From positions 1 through 44,428 of the forward strand of contig NZ_SEMC01000020.1 in NCBI RefSeq assembly GCF_004153195.1: DNA of 44,428 nucleotides, read 5' to 3'. A program made the position numbers and the translations under genes. The stretch is from Sporolactobacillus sp. THM19-2 (GTDB lineage: Bacteria > Bacillota > Bacilli > Bacillales > Sporolactobacillaceae). Of the stretch, positions 8,860-16,256 are shown in pieces. Under the pieces are notes generated by a model. That model did no database searches. It had not been told where the DNA came from and saw nothing but the letters and a program-made list of their open reading frames with translations. Each line of letters begins with the position of its first letter. The stretch's first letter is position 1.

Positions 8860-9444
8860 ATGAAGATCTATACCGGTCATGGCGATCTTGGCAAGACAAA
8901 TACATTGAGCGGCGCTCGCCCGTTGAAAAGCAGTCCGATCATTCAGCTGAATGGCAGTATGGATGAGGTTTCCGCGTCAATCGGCTATCTGTCTTCACAG
9001 ATTCATCGATCTTTAGAGGAGAAGCAAAATTTTGAAGGCTTGGGGGATGAGCTGAAAAATCTGATCTGGATTCAGAACGCTTTCTACCACATGGGTATTG
9101 AAGTGAGCTCAAATTTTTCAAGAATTTACATTGATAAAAGTCATGTCTCATCTCTTGAGTCAAAAATCGATCTGTTGGATCAGCGCGTGGATCCGTTGAC
9201 TGAATTTATCTTATACAGCGGTTCGACATCAGCGACCTATGCCCAGATAACACGTGCAATAGTTCGCCGATGTGAGCGGGATTATGTAGCTTTATTAAGC
9301 AGCCTCGATACAGAAGTTCCACAGAGCTATATTTTTATAAATCGTGTATCGGATTATTTCTTCCAGCTCTCCCGGTATTTAAATAAACGTGCCGGTATGA
9401 AAGAAGAAATCGTAACCAAGTGGGAATTACGCAAAAAATATTAG
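8860..9444 (+). CDS. ATP:cob(I)alamin adenosyltransferase, PduO type
   Basis: Transfers the adenosyl group of ATP to cob(I)alamin, making the cofactor used by EutBC. It has 194 residues from the ATG at 8860, chosen over the ATG at 8842 because the purine-rich GGGAGGGGG ribosome site lies between them. The N-terminal ATP-binding loop reads IYTGHGDLGKTNTLSG, looser than the common YTRTGDxGTT form but similar to lactobacillar PduO. The conserved helix RAIVRRCERDY and the FINRVSDYFFQLSRYLN segment support the family. Its position between the ammonia-lyase and B12 uptake genes supports a role in cofactor supply. It lies upstream of the riboswitch and so is not controlled by it. Confidence 0.88.
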   Translation: MKIYTGHGDLGKTNTLSGARPLKSSPIIQLNGSMDEVSASIGYLSSQIHRSLEEKQNFEGLGDELKNLIWIQNAFYHMGIEVSSNFSRIYIDKSHVSSLESKIDLLDQRVDPLTEFILYSGSTSATYAQITRAIVRRCERDYVALLSSLDTEVPQSYIFINRVSDYFFQLSRYLNKRAGMKEEIVTKWELRKKY

Positions 9445-9496
9445 TAAACCTGTTGCATTCAAGGATAGTATGGCACAGCTAATAATTTCATACGTC

Positions 9497-9692
9497 ATGA
9501 TTCAGGTGTTTTCTTTTGAAAGCTCAATAGGGAAGTTGGTGAGATTCCAACGCGATCCCGTCACTGTAATTGGGAGCGATCTGCTACTTAAGCCACTGTA
9601 TCATATGGGAAGGCGCAGAAAGCGATGATCATAAGCCAGGAGACCTGCCTGATTCATCACACGAAAAACCTGCGAGGACAGGAATGTGTATA
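9497..9692 (+). promoter_or_regulatory. Cobalamin (AdoCbl) riboswitch
   Basis: A classical B12 riboswitch leader. The B12 box AAGCCAGGAGACCTGCC is at 9633-9649. Upstream are the other conserved blocks: AATAGGGAAG followed by GGTGAGATTCCAACGCG, then ATCCCGTCACTGT, GCCACTGT and GGGAAGGCG. It precedes btuF by about 175 bases and a terminator hairpin follows it, so binding of cobalamin is expected to stop transcription of the btuFCD-cob operon. The boundaries are approximate because the outer P1 stem was judged by eye. Confidence 0.95.
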
Positions 9693-9733
9693 TCATGCAA
9701 TACGCTACGTTTGCTACTGTATAGACATTTCGG

Positions 9734-9762
9734 CACCTCCAGGTCATGGGGGTGTTTTTTTA
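9734..9762 (+). terminator. Riboswitch-controlled intrinsic terminator
   Basis: CACCTCC (9734-9740) pairs with GGGGGTG (9748-9754), one G-U pair, 7-base loop, followed by a run of T. It lies between the B12 riboswitch and btuF, the right place for a transcription-termination switch. A second hairpin (CCAGCGG/CCGCTGG, about 9803-9820) follows but has no T run. Confidence 0.8.
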
Positions 9763-9867
9763 TTCGATCATTCAACAACCTCATTTCTGATTCATTAGTA
9801 TACCAGCGGTGTCCCGCTGGCAGCAGAAATAAGCTGTGTTTCATTTACTTTTAGGAGGATAAAAAAA

Positions 9868-10827
9868 GTGAAAAAAGGGTATACATTATTAATTGCTATC
9901 ATGATGATTTTAGGCGCCTTAACAGGTTGCGGTCAGACTGATCAAACGAGCTCTAGTCAAAACAAGACAGAGCAAGGGGAAAAAATAACCTATCCGGTAA
10001 AGATTAAAGATGCTGTAAATAAAGAGGTAGTCATTAAGAAGAAACCGAATAAAATCGTTTCTTTGATCCCAAGTAATACAGAAATTGCTTTTGCTTTTGG
10101 ACTTGGTGATAAAATCGTCGGCGTTTCAGATTTTGATAATTATCCAAAAGAAGCAACCAAAAAGACAAAAGTAGGCGGAACGGATCTGAATGTTGAAAAA
10201 ATCATTTCCCTTAAACCGGATCTCGTGTTAGCGCATGCGTCAGCTGCTCATGATTCAAAAGATGGCTTACAGCAACTCAGAGATGCAGGGATCGCTGTTG
10301 TCGTCGTTAATGATGCGCAGAATTTCACGCAAGTTTATGATTCTATTGATATGATCGGGAAAGCAACGGGTGAAAGTGAAAAAGCGGACCATCTTATTCA
10401 GAATATGAAAAGCAGGATCGCGGCGATTAAGAAAAAAACCGCGAAAATTAAGGCAGCCGATAAGAAAAAGGTATACGTTGAAATTTCGGGTGCGCCGGAT
10501 ATTTATACGGTTGGGAAAAATACATTTATGAATGAAATGTTGTCTGTTATTCATGCCGACAACATTGTGACAGAAGAGGGCTGGGTGAAGGTTGATCCTG
10601 AGGAAATCATCAGACAAAATCCGGATGTCATCATTACAACTTATGGATATTATGTAAAAGATGCCGTCAAACAAGTGTCAAACCGAAAAGGATGGCAGGA
10701 GATAAACGCCATTAAACATAAGCAGGTCATCGATGTGAACTCAGACGAAGTGACGCGTCCAGGTCCGAGAATCGTCAAAGGGGTAGAAGATCTTGCCAAA
10801 GCGGTTTATCCGGATCAATTTAAATAA
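9868..10827 (+). CDS. btuF: Cobalamin ABC transporter substrate-binding lipoprotein BtuF
   Basis: Extracellular, membrane-anchored corrinoid-binding protein, 319 residues. It has a lipoprotein signal peptide (basic start, hydrophobic core, lipobox LTGC with Cys at about residue 21) and a class III periplasmic-binding fold: KIVSLIPSNTEIAFAFGLGDKIVGVSDF appears in short conserved pieces, and DLVLAHASA and NPDVIITTYG mark the two lobes. The GTG start is set by TTAGGAGG at 9851-9858. It is the first gene after the B12 riboswitch and is followed by the permease and ATPase. Iron-siderophore binding proteins are similar, but riboswitch control and the cob neighbours favour cobalamin. Confidence 0.92.
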   Translation: MKKGYTLLIAIMMILGALTGCGQTDQTSSSQNKTEQGEKITYPVKIKDAVNKEVVIKKKPNKIVSLIPSNTEIAFAFGLGDKIVGVSDFDNYPKEATKKTKVGGTDLNVEKIISLKPDLVLAHASAAHDSKDGLQQLRDAGIAVVVVNDAQNFTQVYDSIDMIGKATGESEKADHLIQNMKSRIAAIKKKTAKIKAADKKKVYVEISGAPDIYTVGKNTFMNEMLSVIHADNIVTEEGWVKVDPEEIIRQNPDVIITTYGYYVKDAVKQVSNRKGWQEINAIKHKQVIDVNSDEVTRPGPRIVKGVEDLAKAVYPDQFK

Positions 10828-11848
10828 CAGGAAAGCAGCTTATGTGATCGCTGTTTCTTTTCTCATGGTATCCCTGTTTCTTGGCATTTCAATCGGCACG
10901 GTTTATATTCCTTTAAGGGATTTACTTCAAATCAGCCTTGGGATGCTTCACGTGATACCAGAAGGCCATGTAGATCAGACGTTATCGACGATTGTCATCA
11001 ACATTCGCCTTCCACGGGTCATTCTCGCAGGACTGGTGGGCGCATCGCTTGCTGTTGCAGGAGCTGCTTTTCAGGGATTATTACGGAATCCACTCGCCGA
11101 TCCCTATACGTTAGGCGTTTCATCCGGGGCATCCGTGGGGGCTGTGGTGACTTTATTTTTTCATTTTACCCTGCCTTTTTTCGGCCACTATACGCTGCCC
11201 ATGCTCAGTATTGTCTTTTCATGGCTGACGATTTTGCTCGTTTTATTATTTGCTCAAAAAGTGGACCGATCGATGCGGGTCGAGACCATTATTCTCACAG
11301 GCATTATTTTCAGTTCTTTTTTAAGTGCGATGATTTCTCTAATGATTGCCTTGACAGGTGAGGAGTTAAGGCAGATTATCGGCTGGCTCCTGGGTGGTGT
11401 TTCGATGCGCGGCTGGGCTTATGTGCAAATTATTTTTCCCTTCTTCATCATCGGTTCTTTGATGCTGATGCTGAATGCAAAGGAATTAAATGCCCTGACT
11501 TTTGGCGAAGAGAAGGCTTACCATTTGGGTGTCAATGTTCAAAAAAGGAAGATGCTTATTTTAACAGCAGGATCGATTTTGACCGGGGCAGCGGTGGCCG
11601 TTTCCGGGACAATTGGTTTTGCAGGATTAGTGATTCCACATGTCGTGCGCTTATTATGGGGATCCGATCATCGACATGTATTACCGCTGTCGCTATTAAC
11701 CGGAAGTGGTTTTTTAATTTTAGCTGATTTGGTCGCTCGAACCATTATTTCACCCATTGAGCTCCCTATTGGCGTCATTACGGCTTTGATTGGGGCTCCC
11801 GTCTTCGCAATGATTTTATTGAACAGCCGAAAAGAAGGAAGAAGATAA
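10793..11848 (+). CDS. btuC: Cobalamin ABC transporter permease BtuC (FecCD family)
   Basis: Multi-spanning permease of about 350 residues for corrinoid import. Family motifs include IRLPRVILAGLVGASLAVAG, FQGLLRNPLADPYTLGVSSG and GFAGLVIPHVVRL. The start is uncertain: the TTG at 10793 overlaps btuF by 35 bases and has AAAGGGG about 9 bases upstream, while a GTG at 10844 with AGGAAAG would begin inside the first membrane helix. The earlier start is kept because it leaves a basic N-terminus before that helix. The ATPase gene begins three bases after the stop. Confidence 0.92.
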   Translation: MPKRFIRINLNNRKAAYVIAVSFLMVSLFLGISIGTVYIPLRDLLQISLGMLHVIPEGHVDQTLSTIVINIRLPRVILAGLVGASLAVAGAAFQGLLRNPLADPYTLGVSSGASVGAVVTLFFHFTLPFFGHYTLPMLSIVFSWLTILLVLLFAQKVDRSMRVETIILTGIIFSSFLSAMISLMIALTGEELRQIIGWLLGGVSMRGWAYVQIIFPFFIIGSLMLMLNAKELNALTFGEEKAYHLGVNVQKRKMLILTAGSILTGAAVAVSGTIGFAGLVIPHVVRLLWGSDHRHVLPLSLLTGSGFLILADLVARTIISPIELPIGVITALIGAPVFAMILLNSRKEGRR

Positions 11849-11851
11849 AAA

Positions 11852-13288
11852 ATGCTAAAGCTTGAGAATGTTTCAGGGGGGTATCCGGGAAATCCGGTGC
11901 TTAAGCATGTCTCCTTTGCTGTTCAAAAAGGGGAACTGTTTGGTATATTAGGCCCGAATGGAAGCGGCAAGACCACCTTATTAAAAATGCTGAGCGGCAT
12001 ACTCCCTTATCAAAAGGGTTCCATTCTGGTAAAGAACCGCTCTGTTCGCCATTATACGGCGAAAGAACTGGCGCAGCTCATGGCCGTACTCCCTCAGATT
12101 TCGCCGCAAAATTTTTCCTATACAGTAAAAGAAGTCGTTGCGCTTGGCCGTTATCCGCACCAAAAAGGCCTGTTACACGCCTGGGGGGAAGAGGATGAAG
12201 CGGTCATTCAAAGGGTGATGAAACAAACCCATGTGAAGGCATTTGAAAATCATTCGATCCGGGAGCTGTCCGGTGGAGAACAGCAGCGCGTCTATCTGGC
12301 ACAGGCTCTTGCCCAGGAACCGGAACTCTTACTTTTAGATGAACCCACGAATCATTTAGATCTTTCCTTTCAAAAAGGGCTGTTCGATCTGTTAAAGCAA
12401 TGGACGGTTCAAAAGAAATTGACCGTGATCTCTATTTTTCATGATCTAAATCTGGCCGGGCTATATTGCGATCGCCTGCTTTTGCTTCAGAATGGAGAAG
12501 TACAGGTGGATGCCCGCCCAGATGAAGTGCTTAAAGAAGCAAGGGTGAAAAACGTCTACCGGACAGAAGTGAAGAAAATGCCCCACCCAAAGGTGCCCGC
12601 TCCACAAATGCTTCTCTTACCTGAACGGGATTCATCAGAAGATCGTGTACTAGATGAGACTTTTTTAGACATTCAGGAGGACTGGATCGCTTATCAGGCG
12701 CCCTTTCAGCTGCGCACCCTGTATTCAGGCGTTATGGGTGCAGGCACAGGGTGGTATCAGAGCTTTGTAAACCGCCATGTGAACCAGGATGAACCACGCG
12801 ATGATTTGAAAAAGGAAATGACTTTATTTTTACACAAAAATGGTTTTGAGCCGAGTGACACGGTCGGAGTGATGTCATCTGCTTTCCCTGAAGATGTTTC
12901 CTGTCATTTATATAAGAGGGATGGGTTTTCTTTATTTGTTGTTGTGACAGCAGCTGCGGGCAGTGCCGTGGGAGCATCCGGGGGAGAGGAGCACGCTCTT
13001 TCAGGGACGACATGGCTGTTTATACATGGTGAACTTTCGGAGGAAGCATTTATTCAGAGTATGATCACAGCGACTGAGACAAAAGTAAACGCGCTGCGGG
13101 ACTCAGGCATCATGGGGAAAACCGCTATAGAGGGGCGGCTGGCAGGCCATGTGCTTGTGGCCGCTACACAAAAAGGAAAGAAGATCGGCTTCACAGATCC
13201 CATCACCCCACTCGTGAAGCTTATTAGCCAGGGGGTCGAGGCATGCACAAGGGAAGCCCTGCAAAAAAGCAGGAGAAGGGAGGTATGA
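11852..13288 (+). CDS. Fusion of cobalamin ABC ATPase (BtuD) and adenosylcobinamide amidohydrolase (CbiZ)
   Basis: A two-domain protein of 478 residues. Residues 1 to about 250 are an ABC ATPase with GPNGSGKTT, LSGGEQQRVYLAQAL and LLLDEPTNHLD. Residues from about 270 to 470 are CbiZ-like, seen in VGVMSSAF, VVVTAAAGSAVGASGG, the TATETKVNAL segment, and VLVAATQKGKKIGFTDP near the end. CbiZ removes the aminopropanol nucleotide-loop side chain from corrinoids, yielding adenosylcobyric acid. Joining it to the importer ATPase couples entry to remodelling. Such fusions are known in bacilli (B. subtilis YvrA is one). No CbiB or CobD for the next step was found here, so they must be elsewhere or the CbiZ product is used differently. 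Confidence 0.9.
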   Translation: MLKLENVSGGYPGNPVLKHVSFAVQKGELFGILGPNGSGKTTLLKMLSGILPYQKGSILVKNRSVRHYTAKELAQLMAVLPQISPQNFSYTVKEVVALGRYPHQKGLLHAWGEEDEAVIQRVMKQTHVKAFENHSIRELSGGEQQRVYLAQALAQEPELLLLDEPTNHLDLSFQKGLFDLLKQWTVQKKLTVISIFHDLNLAGLYCDRLLLLQNGEVQVDARPDEVLKEARVKNVYRTEVKKMPHPKVPAPQMLLLPERDSSEDRVLDETFLDIQEDWIAYQAPFQLRTLYSGVMGAGTGWYQSFVNRHVNQDEPRDDLKKEMTLFLHKNGFEPSDTVGVMSSAFPEDVSCHLYKRDGFSLFVVVTAAAGSAVGASGGEEHALSGTTWLFIHGELSEEAFIQSMITATETKVNALRDSGIMGKTAIEGRLAGHVLVAATQKGKKIGFTDPITPLVKLISQGVEACTREALQKSRRREV

Positions 13289-13293
13289 AGAGT

Positions 13294-13869
13294 ATGATGC
13301 GGGCAGGAACGTTAATCTTTATCACAGGCGGTGTAAGAAGCGGCAAGAGCGCTTTTGCAGAACGCATGGCCATTCAATGCGCTGAAGCGACGTCAGGTTC
13401 CCTTCACTATATTGCAACGGGCAGAGCAACGGATCAAGAAATGGAAAGTCGTATTTTGCGCCATCAGGAGGAAAGAAAAAATGGTCCGTATCCCTGGAAA
13501 ACATGGGAACAACCGATGGATATCGGGCAGCTGGCTCCTTTTTTTCAAAAGCATGATGTTGTATTGCTTGATTGTTTAACGACGCTGTTAAGCAATGAAC
13601 TTTTCCATGAAGGGAATCACCTGGAGGATGGGACCGTTCCACAAAAAGTGAAAGATCACATAATGAACGGACTCATTGCCGTATCCCAGAACTGCAGGGT
13701 ACTCATCGTTGTCAGTAATGAAGTGCTTTTTGAGCCGATCCATCAGAAGCTTGTCCTTTTATATGCCAGGCTCCTTGGCGAACTTCATGTGCAAATCGTA
13801 AAAATAGCTGAACGTGCGTATCAGATGGAAGCAGGGATTCCCCTGTTAATGAAAGGAGAACCACTTTGA
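13294..13869 (+). CDS. cobU: Adenosylcobinamide kinase/guanylyltransferase (CobU family)
   Basis: Phosphorylates adenosylcobinamide and transfers GMP to form AdoCbi-GDP, 191 residues. The P-loop is GGVRSGKS near the N-terminus, the guanylylation region appears as RILRHQEER with its histidine, and DCLTTLLSNELF and VVSNEV follow. The ATG at 13294 is chosen because GAAGGGAGG at 13275-13283 is too close to the ATG at 13285. The C-terminal third is atypical: the usual GxGIVP and FRD/NQ motifs after VVSNEV are replaced by LFEPIHQKLVLLYARLLG. That missing motif occurs instead in the second CobU-like gene at 15364. It lies five bases after btuD-cbiZ. Confidence 0.85.
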   Translation: MMRAGTLIFITGGVRSGKSAFAERMAIQCAEATSGSLHYIATGRATDQEMESRILRHQEERKNGPYPWKTWEQPMDIGQLAPFFQKHDVVLLDCLTTLLSNELFHEGNHLEDGTVPQKVKDHIMNGLIAVSQNCRVLIVVSNEVLFEPIHQKLVLLYARLLGELHVQIVKIAERAYQMEAGIPLLMKGEPL

Positions 13870-14039
13870 AAGGGATATATTTTGAAGACAGCATTCCTTG
13901 CGCCCATCTGTCGCTGAAGGCACAATAGCCGTGCCATTTGAGTCCACAATATGACCGGCGGCTTCTTATATGTCATTCGATAGAACGTTTTAGATGGAAC
14001 ACGGGGAAAAACATCATTTTCGATTGGAAGACTTGGATC
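13870..14039 (+). other. Unexplained 170-base stretch between cobU and cobS
   Basis: Gaps inside this operon are otherwise a few bases or overlaps, so this one stands out. A TTG-started frame just after the cobU stop reads KGIYFEDSIPCAHL and ends at a TAG near 13926. A second frame, continuous with cobS, gives 34 extra residues containing GKNIIFDWKTWI. Neither was recognised. It could be the scar of a deleted gene, for example a missing cbiB or cobD, but the sequence does not prove this. Confidence 0.35.
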
Positions 14040-14831
14040 ATGAAATGGATAAAAGGCATGATGATCAATTTACAATTTTTCACCTCTATTCCGATTCGCT
14101 GCGAGATTTCGATGGATAAAGACAACATCAATCATGCGATTAAGACCTTTCCCATTTTAGGTTTGATACAAGGCCTTCTTTACGCATGCATCCTTTATCT
14201 TGCTTTGAACTGGACTCCCTTTTCTTCGCTGGCTGCTGCCTTTTTCGTGTGGGTGGCGATGATTGTGATCACGGGAGGGATTCATCTTGATGGGTGGATC
14301 GATGCAAGTGATGCCTATTTTTCCTATCAAAGTATAAAGAAACGACTGGAAATTATGAAGGATCCCCGGACAGGGGCCTTTGGCGTGCTTGTGGTGATCG
14401 TCCTTTTAGCGGCAAAATTTTTATTTATCTATGAAACGGTTATACGGGAAAGTGCCACTACTTATCTTTTAATTGCCATGATTCCCCTCATCAGTAAAAG
14501 CATCATGGGCATGCTGATCATTCATGTGAAAGGGGCAAAAGCTGACGGATTAGGCGCTTATTTTAAACAGGCTGCAGATAAAAAAACATTGGGTATTTAT
14601 CCAATTTATTTTTTTATTATTCTCGTATTAGCGGGATCAGTAAATCAGCGAGCCTTCATTGGCGCATCCATCTTACTCGTCACCATGGTTGTGCTCTATT
14701 TTGGCCTATCTCATAAAGCCGTCAAGTGGTTTGGCGGTATTACAGGAGATGTCGTTGGCGCATCTGTAGAAGGGTCGGAGCTCGTGTTATGGATGATGGT
14801 CTGGTTATTACATTATTTCGTCACGGTTTAA
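14040..14831 (+). CDS. cobS: Adenosylcobinamide-GDP ribazoletransferase CobS
   Basis: Membrane enzyme, 263 residues from the ATG at 14040, that joins AdoCbi-GDP to alpha-ribazole (or its phosphate), the last assembly step of cobalamin. The substrate motif GGIHLDGWIDASDA and the RLEIMKDPRTGAFG segment are clear, and at least five hydrophobic helices follow. The longer frame from 13938 adds 34 residues not expected in the family, so the internal ATG (MKWIKGMMINLQFFTSIPI) is preferred. The ribosome site is modest. Its end overlaps the phosphatase gene by 43 bases, as is common in compact cob operons. Confidence 0.92.
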   Translation: MKWIKGMMINLQFFTSIPIRCEISMDKDNINHAIKTFPILGLIQGLLYACILYLALNWTPFSSLAAAFFVWVAMIVITGGIHLDGWIDASDAYFSYQSIKKRLEIMKDPRTGAFGVLVVIVLLAAKFLFIYETVIRESATTYLLIAMIPLISKSIMGMLIIHVKGAKADGLGAYFKQAADKKTLGIYPIYFFIILVLAGSVNQRAFIGASILLVTMVVLYFGLSHKAVKWFGGITGDVVGASVEGSELVLWMMVWLLHYFVTV

Positions 14832-15412
14832 CAGAAGAAAATGAGCGTCATGCTTATATCGGCTGGACGGATTCGCCTTTAAGCAAGCAGGGAAGGGCAG
14901 AGTTATCAGGAAAAATGTTGACCCCCTGCCATTATGTTGCGACAAGCGATTTAAAACGCTGCCGGCAAACGGCGGAGCTTCTCTTTGAACATGTTTCACA
15001 AGAGGTCTATCCGGAATTCAGAGAAATGAATTTTGGAAATTGGGAAGGCAAAACGTATGAACAATTGAAAGATGCAGGGGTCTATCGCAGATGGTTAGAA
15101 GATCCCTTCCATGTTTCCCCTCCCCAGGGCGAATCCTTTCAGGCATTTGCGAAGCGTATAGATCAAGGCTGGAAGAAGTTAAAAAGGAAAATCATGATGG
15201 AACAGCTGAGTCGGGTCGTTTTGGTTACCCATGGGGGCGTGATACGTTATTTGTTATCCACTTATTCAAAAGAAAAGACGGATTTCCGGGATTGGAACGT
15301 ATCAAACGGGTATGGCTACGCGCTCATCTGGGAAAGTCGGGACATGTTCAGGAGGGGAGAAACATGCACTTCGTTACGGGAGGTGCCTTTAACGGAAAAA
15401 CAGAGTGGGTGA
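14789..15412 (+). CDS. cobC: Alpha-ribazole phosphatase-like histidine phosphatase (CobC family)
   Basis: Histidine phosphatase of 207 residues, expected to dephosphorylate alpha-ribazole phosphate or cobalamin phosphate. The catalytic motif is TLFRHGLTEEN near residue 8, with a matching VTHGGVIRYLL near residue 145, and the MNFGNWEGKTY segment carries the general acid region. ATG at 14789 is chosen because GGAG (14777-14780) precedes it and the residues before RHG are short, as in the family. It lies within the end of cobS, so expression is coupled. Other histidine phosphatases look alike; the location between cobS and a CobU paralogue is the reason for the CobC call. Confidence 0.8.
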   Translation: MDDGLVITLFRHGLTEENERHAYIGWTDSPLSKQGRAELSGKMLTPCHYVATSDLKRCRQTAELLFEHVSQEVYPEFREMNFGNWEGKTYEQLKDAGVYRRWLEDPFHVSPPQGESFQAFAKRIDQGWKKLKRKIMMEQLSRVVLVTHGGVIRYLLSTYSKEKTDFRDWNVSNGYGYALIWESRDMFRRGETCTSLREVPLTEKQSG

Positions 15413-15804
15413 AAAATTTCTATCATCACCCTGGTGAAAGTGACTTTGATGTTGTTTCTGCCTGCGCGCTTTCAGATCCGGCAGCGGGCCCGGATCTAAG
15501 CCAGTCTGAGAACTTAATGATAGTTGGGATGGAGCAGTGGGTAAGAAAAGAATTAACGAAGAACCATGCAGATCAGGTCAGATCCCTTTTTAATGCGAGA
15601 TTGGAAAGCTGGAGCCAGTGGGAAAAAGAAGAAGCCAGCCGAAAGCTTGTTATTATCGGAACAGACATAACGAAGGGCATTGTCCCTGTAGATAAGAATG
15701 ATCGACTGTGGCGAGACGTTACCGGATGGGTCTTTCAGGATATTGCCAAACGGGCAGATCGTGTCGATGTGATCTGGTATGGGCTGAACCAAAGATTAAA
15801 ATGA
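15364..15804 (+). CDS. Short, divergent CobU-like nucleotide-binding protein
   Basis: A 146-residue protein that starts with a P-loop (FVTGGAFNGKTEWV) and ends with the full CobU C-terminal signature: KGIVPVDKNDRLWRDVTGW, then FQDIAKRADRVDVIWYGL. It lacks the RHxxR guanylylation region and the DCLT motif that the CobU at 13294 keeps. The ATG at 15364 is set by AGGAGGGGAGA (15350-15360) and overlaps the phosphatase gene by 49 bases. The two proteins look complementary and may form a pair, or this one may have only kinase-type binding. The role is inferred from family and context. Confidence 0.7.
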   Translation: MHFVTGGAFNGKTEWVKNFYHHPGESDFDVVSACALSDPAAGPDLSQSENLMIVGMEQWVRKELTKNHADQVRSLFNARLESWSQWEKEEASRKLVIIGTDITKGIVPVDKNDRLWRDVTGWVFQDIAKRADRVDVIWYGLNQRLK

Positions 15805-16085
15805 GGGAAACCTGCAGACACGAACAGGGGATGAGGGAAAAACACGTCTGATCTGAGGCCATGTGAAAGGATGAGATCCGTGTTGAAACTACGGTACAGT
15901 AGGCGAACTAAAGCAGCAGCCACCATCCATATCGCATGCAGTAACAAGAAGACTGGAGAGCTTCGTGCTTCAGATTTGGCTCGCAAATCATTTTTTGGCC
16001 TGGGGAAGAGCCGTCAACGATCGGGTAAATGTTAAAGACGTGAAGATACGAAGTGGAAAAGTCTTTCAAGGAGGGAGTAAGAAAG
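15805..16085 (+). other. Noncoding stretch upstream of the cblT remnant
   Basis: This 281-base gap breaks up the otherwise tight cob operon. No B12 box was found, so it is not an obvious second cobalamin riboswitch. A weak hairpin (AAAGAC at 16034 with GTCTTT at 16061) lies just before the ribosome site AAGGAGGG at 16068-16075. No gene was recognised on either strand. Confidence 0.4.
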
Positions 16086-16256
16086 ATGAGAAATCGCAAC
16101 AAGGGTAATAAACTTGCGTGGATGGGCATCTTTATTGCCTTATCCGTCGTCGGTGCTTATATTAAAATCCCTGCTGTGCCTGGCAGTATTGCTATACTTG
16201 CAATACCCCGAGTTCGAGTATATGCTGCTTTTCAAGTGAGGTGGGGAAAACGATGA
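16086..16256 (+). pseudogene. cblT: Collapsed ECF transporter S component, probable cblT remnant
   Basis: The first 35 or so residues look like the start of an ECF substrate-capture membrane protein: basic residues, then LAWMGIFIALSVVGAYIKIP and a PGSIA motif. Full-length members have roughly 170-200 residues and five or six helices, but this frame ends after 56 codons. The sequence changes character after SIAILAIP (about 16205) and ends with an ATGA overlap onto the kinase gene. The overlap suggests that the original 3' end is kept and the middle has been deleted. In Listeria and Geobacillus, CblT imports alpha-ribazole and CblS phosphorylates it. With one helix left, transport is not expected. 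The strong ribosome site (16068-16075) remains, so the stub may still drive translation of cblS. Confidence 0.7.

Noticed and set aside
4880-8860. Hidden ethanolamine microcompartment genes
   Set aside because: The gaps are too short and no shell-protein (BMC domain) motifs occur on either strand.
9570-9854. 94-residue forward frame
   Set aside because: It lies inside the B12 riboswitch and its terminator, has no ribosome site and no family features.
13938-14039. 34-residue N-terminal extension of CobS
   Set aside because: Not expected in the family; the internal ATG gives the usual N-terminus.
15805-16085. Possible second cobalamin riboswitch before the cblT remnant
   Set aside because: No B12 box and no GCCACTG-type block could be found.
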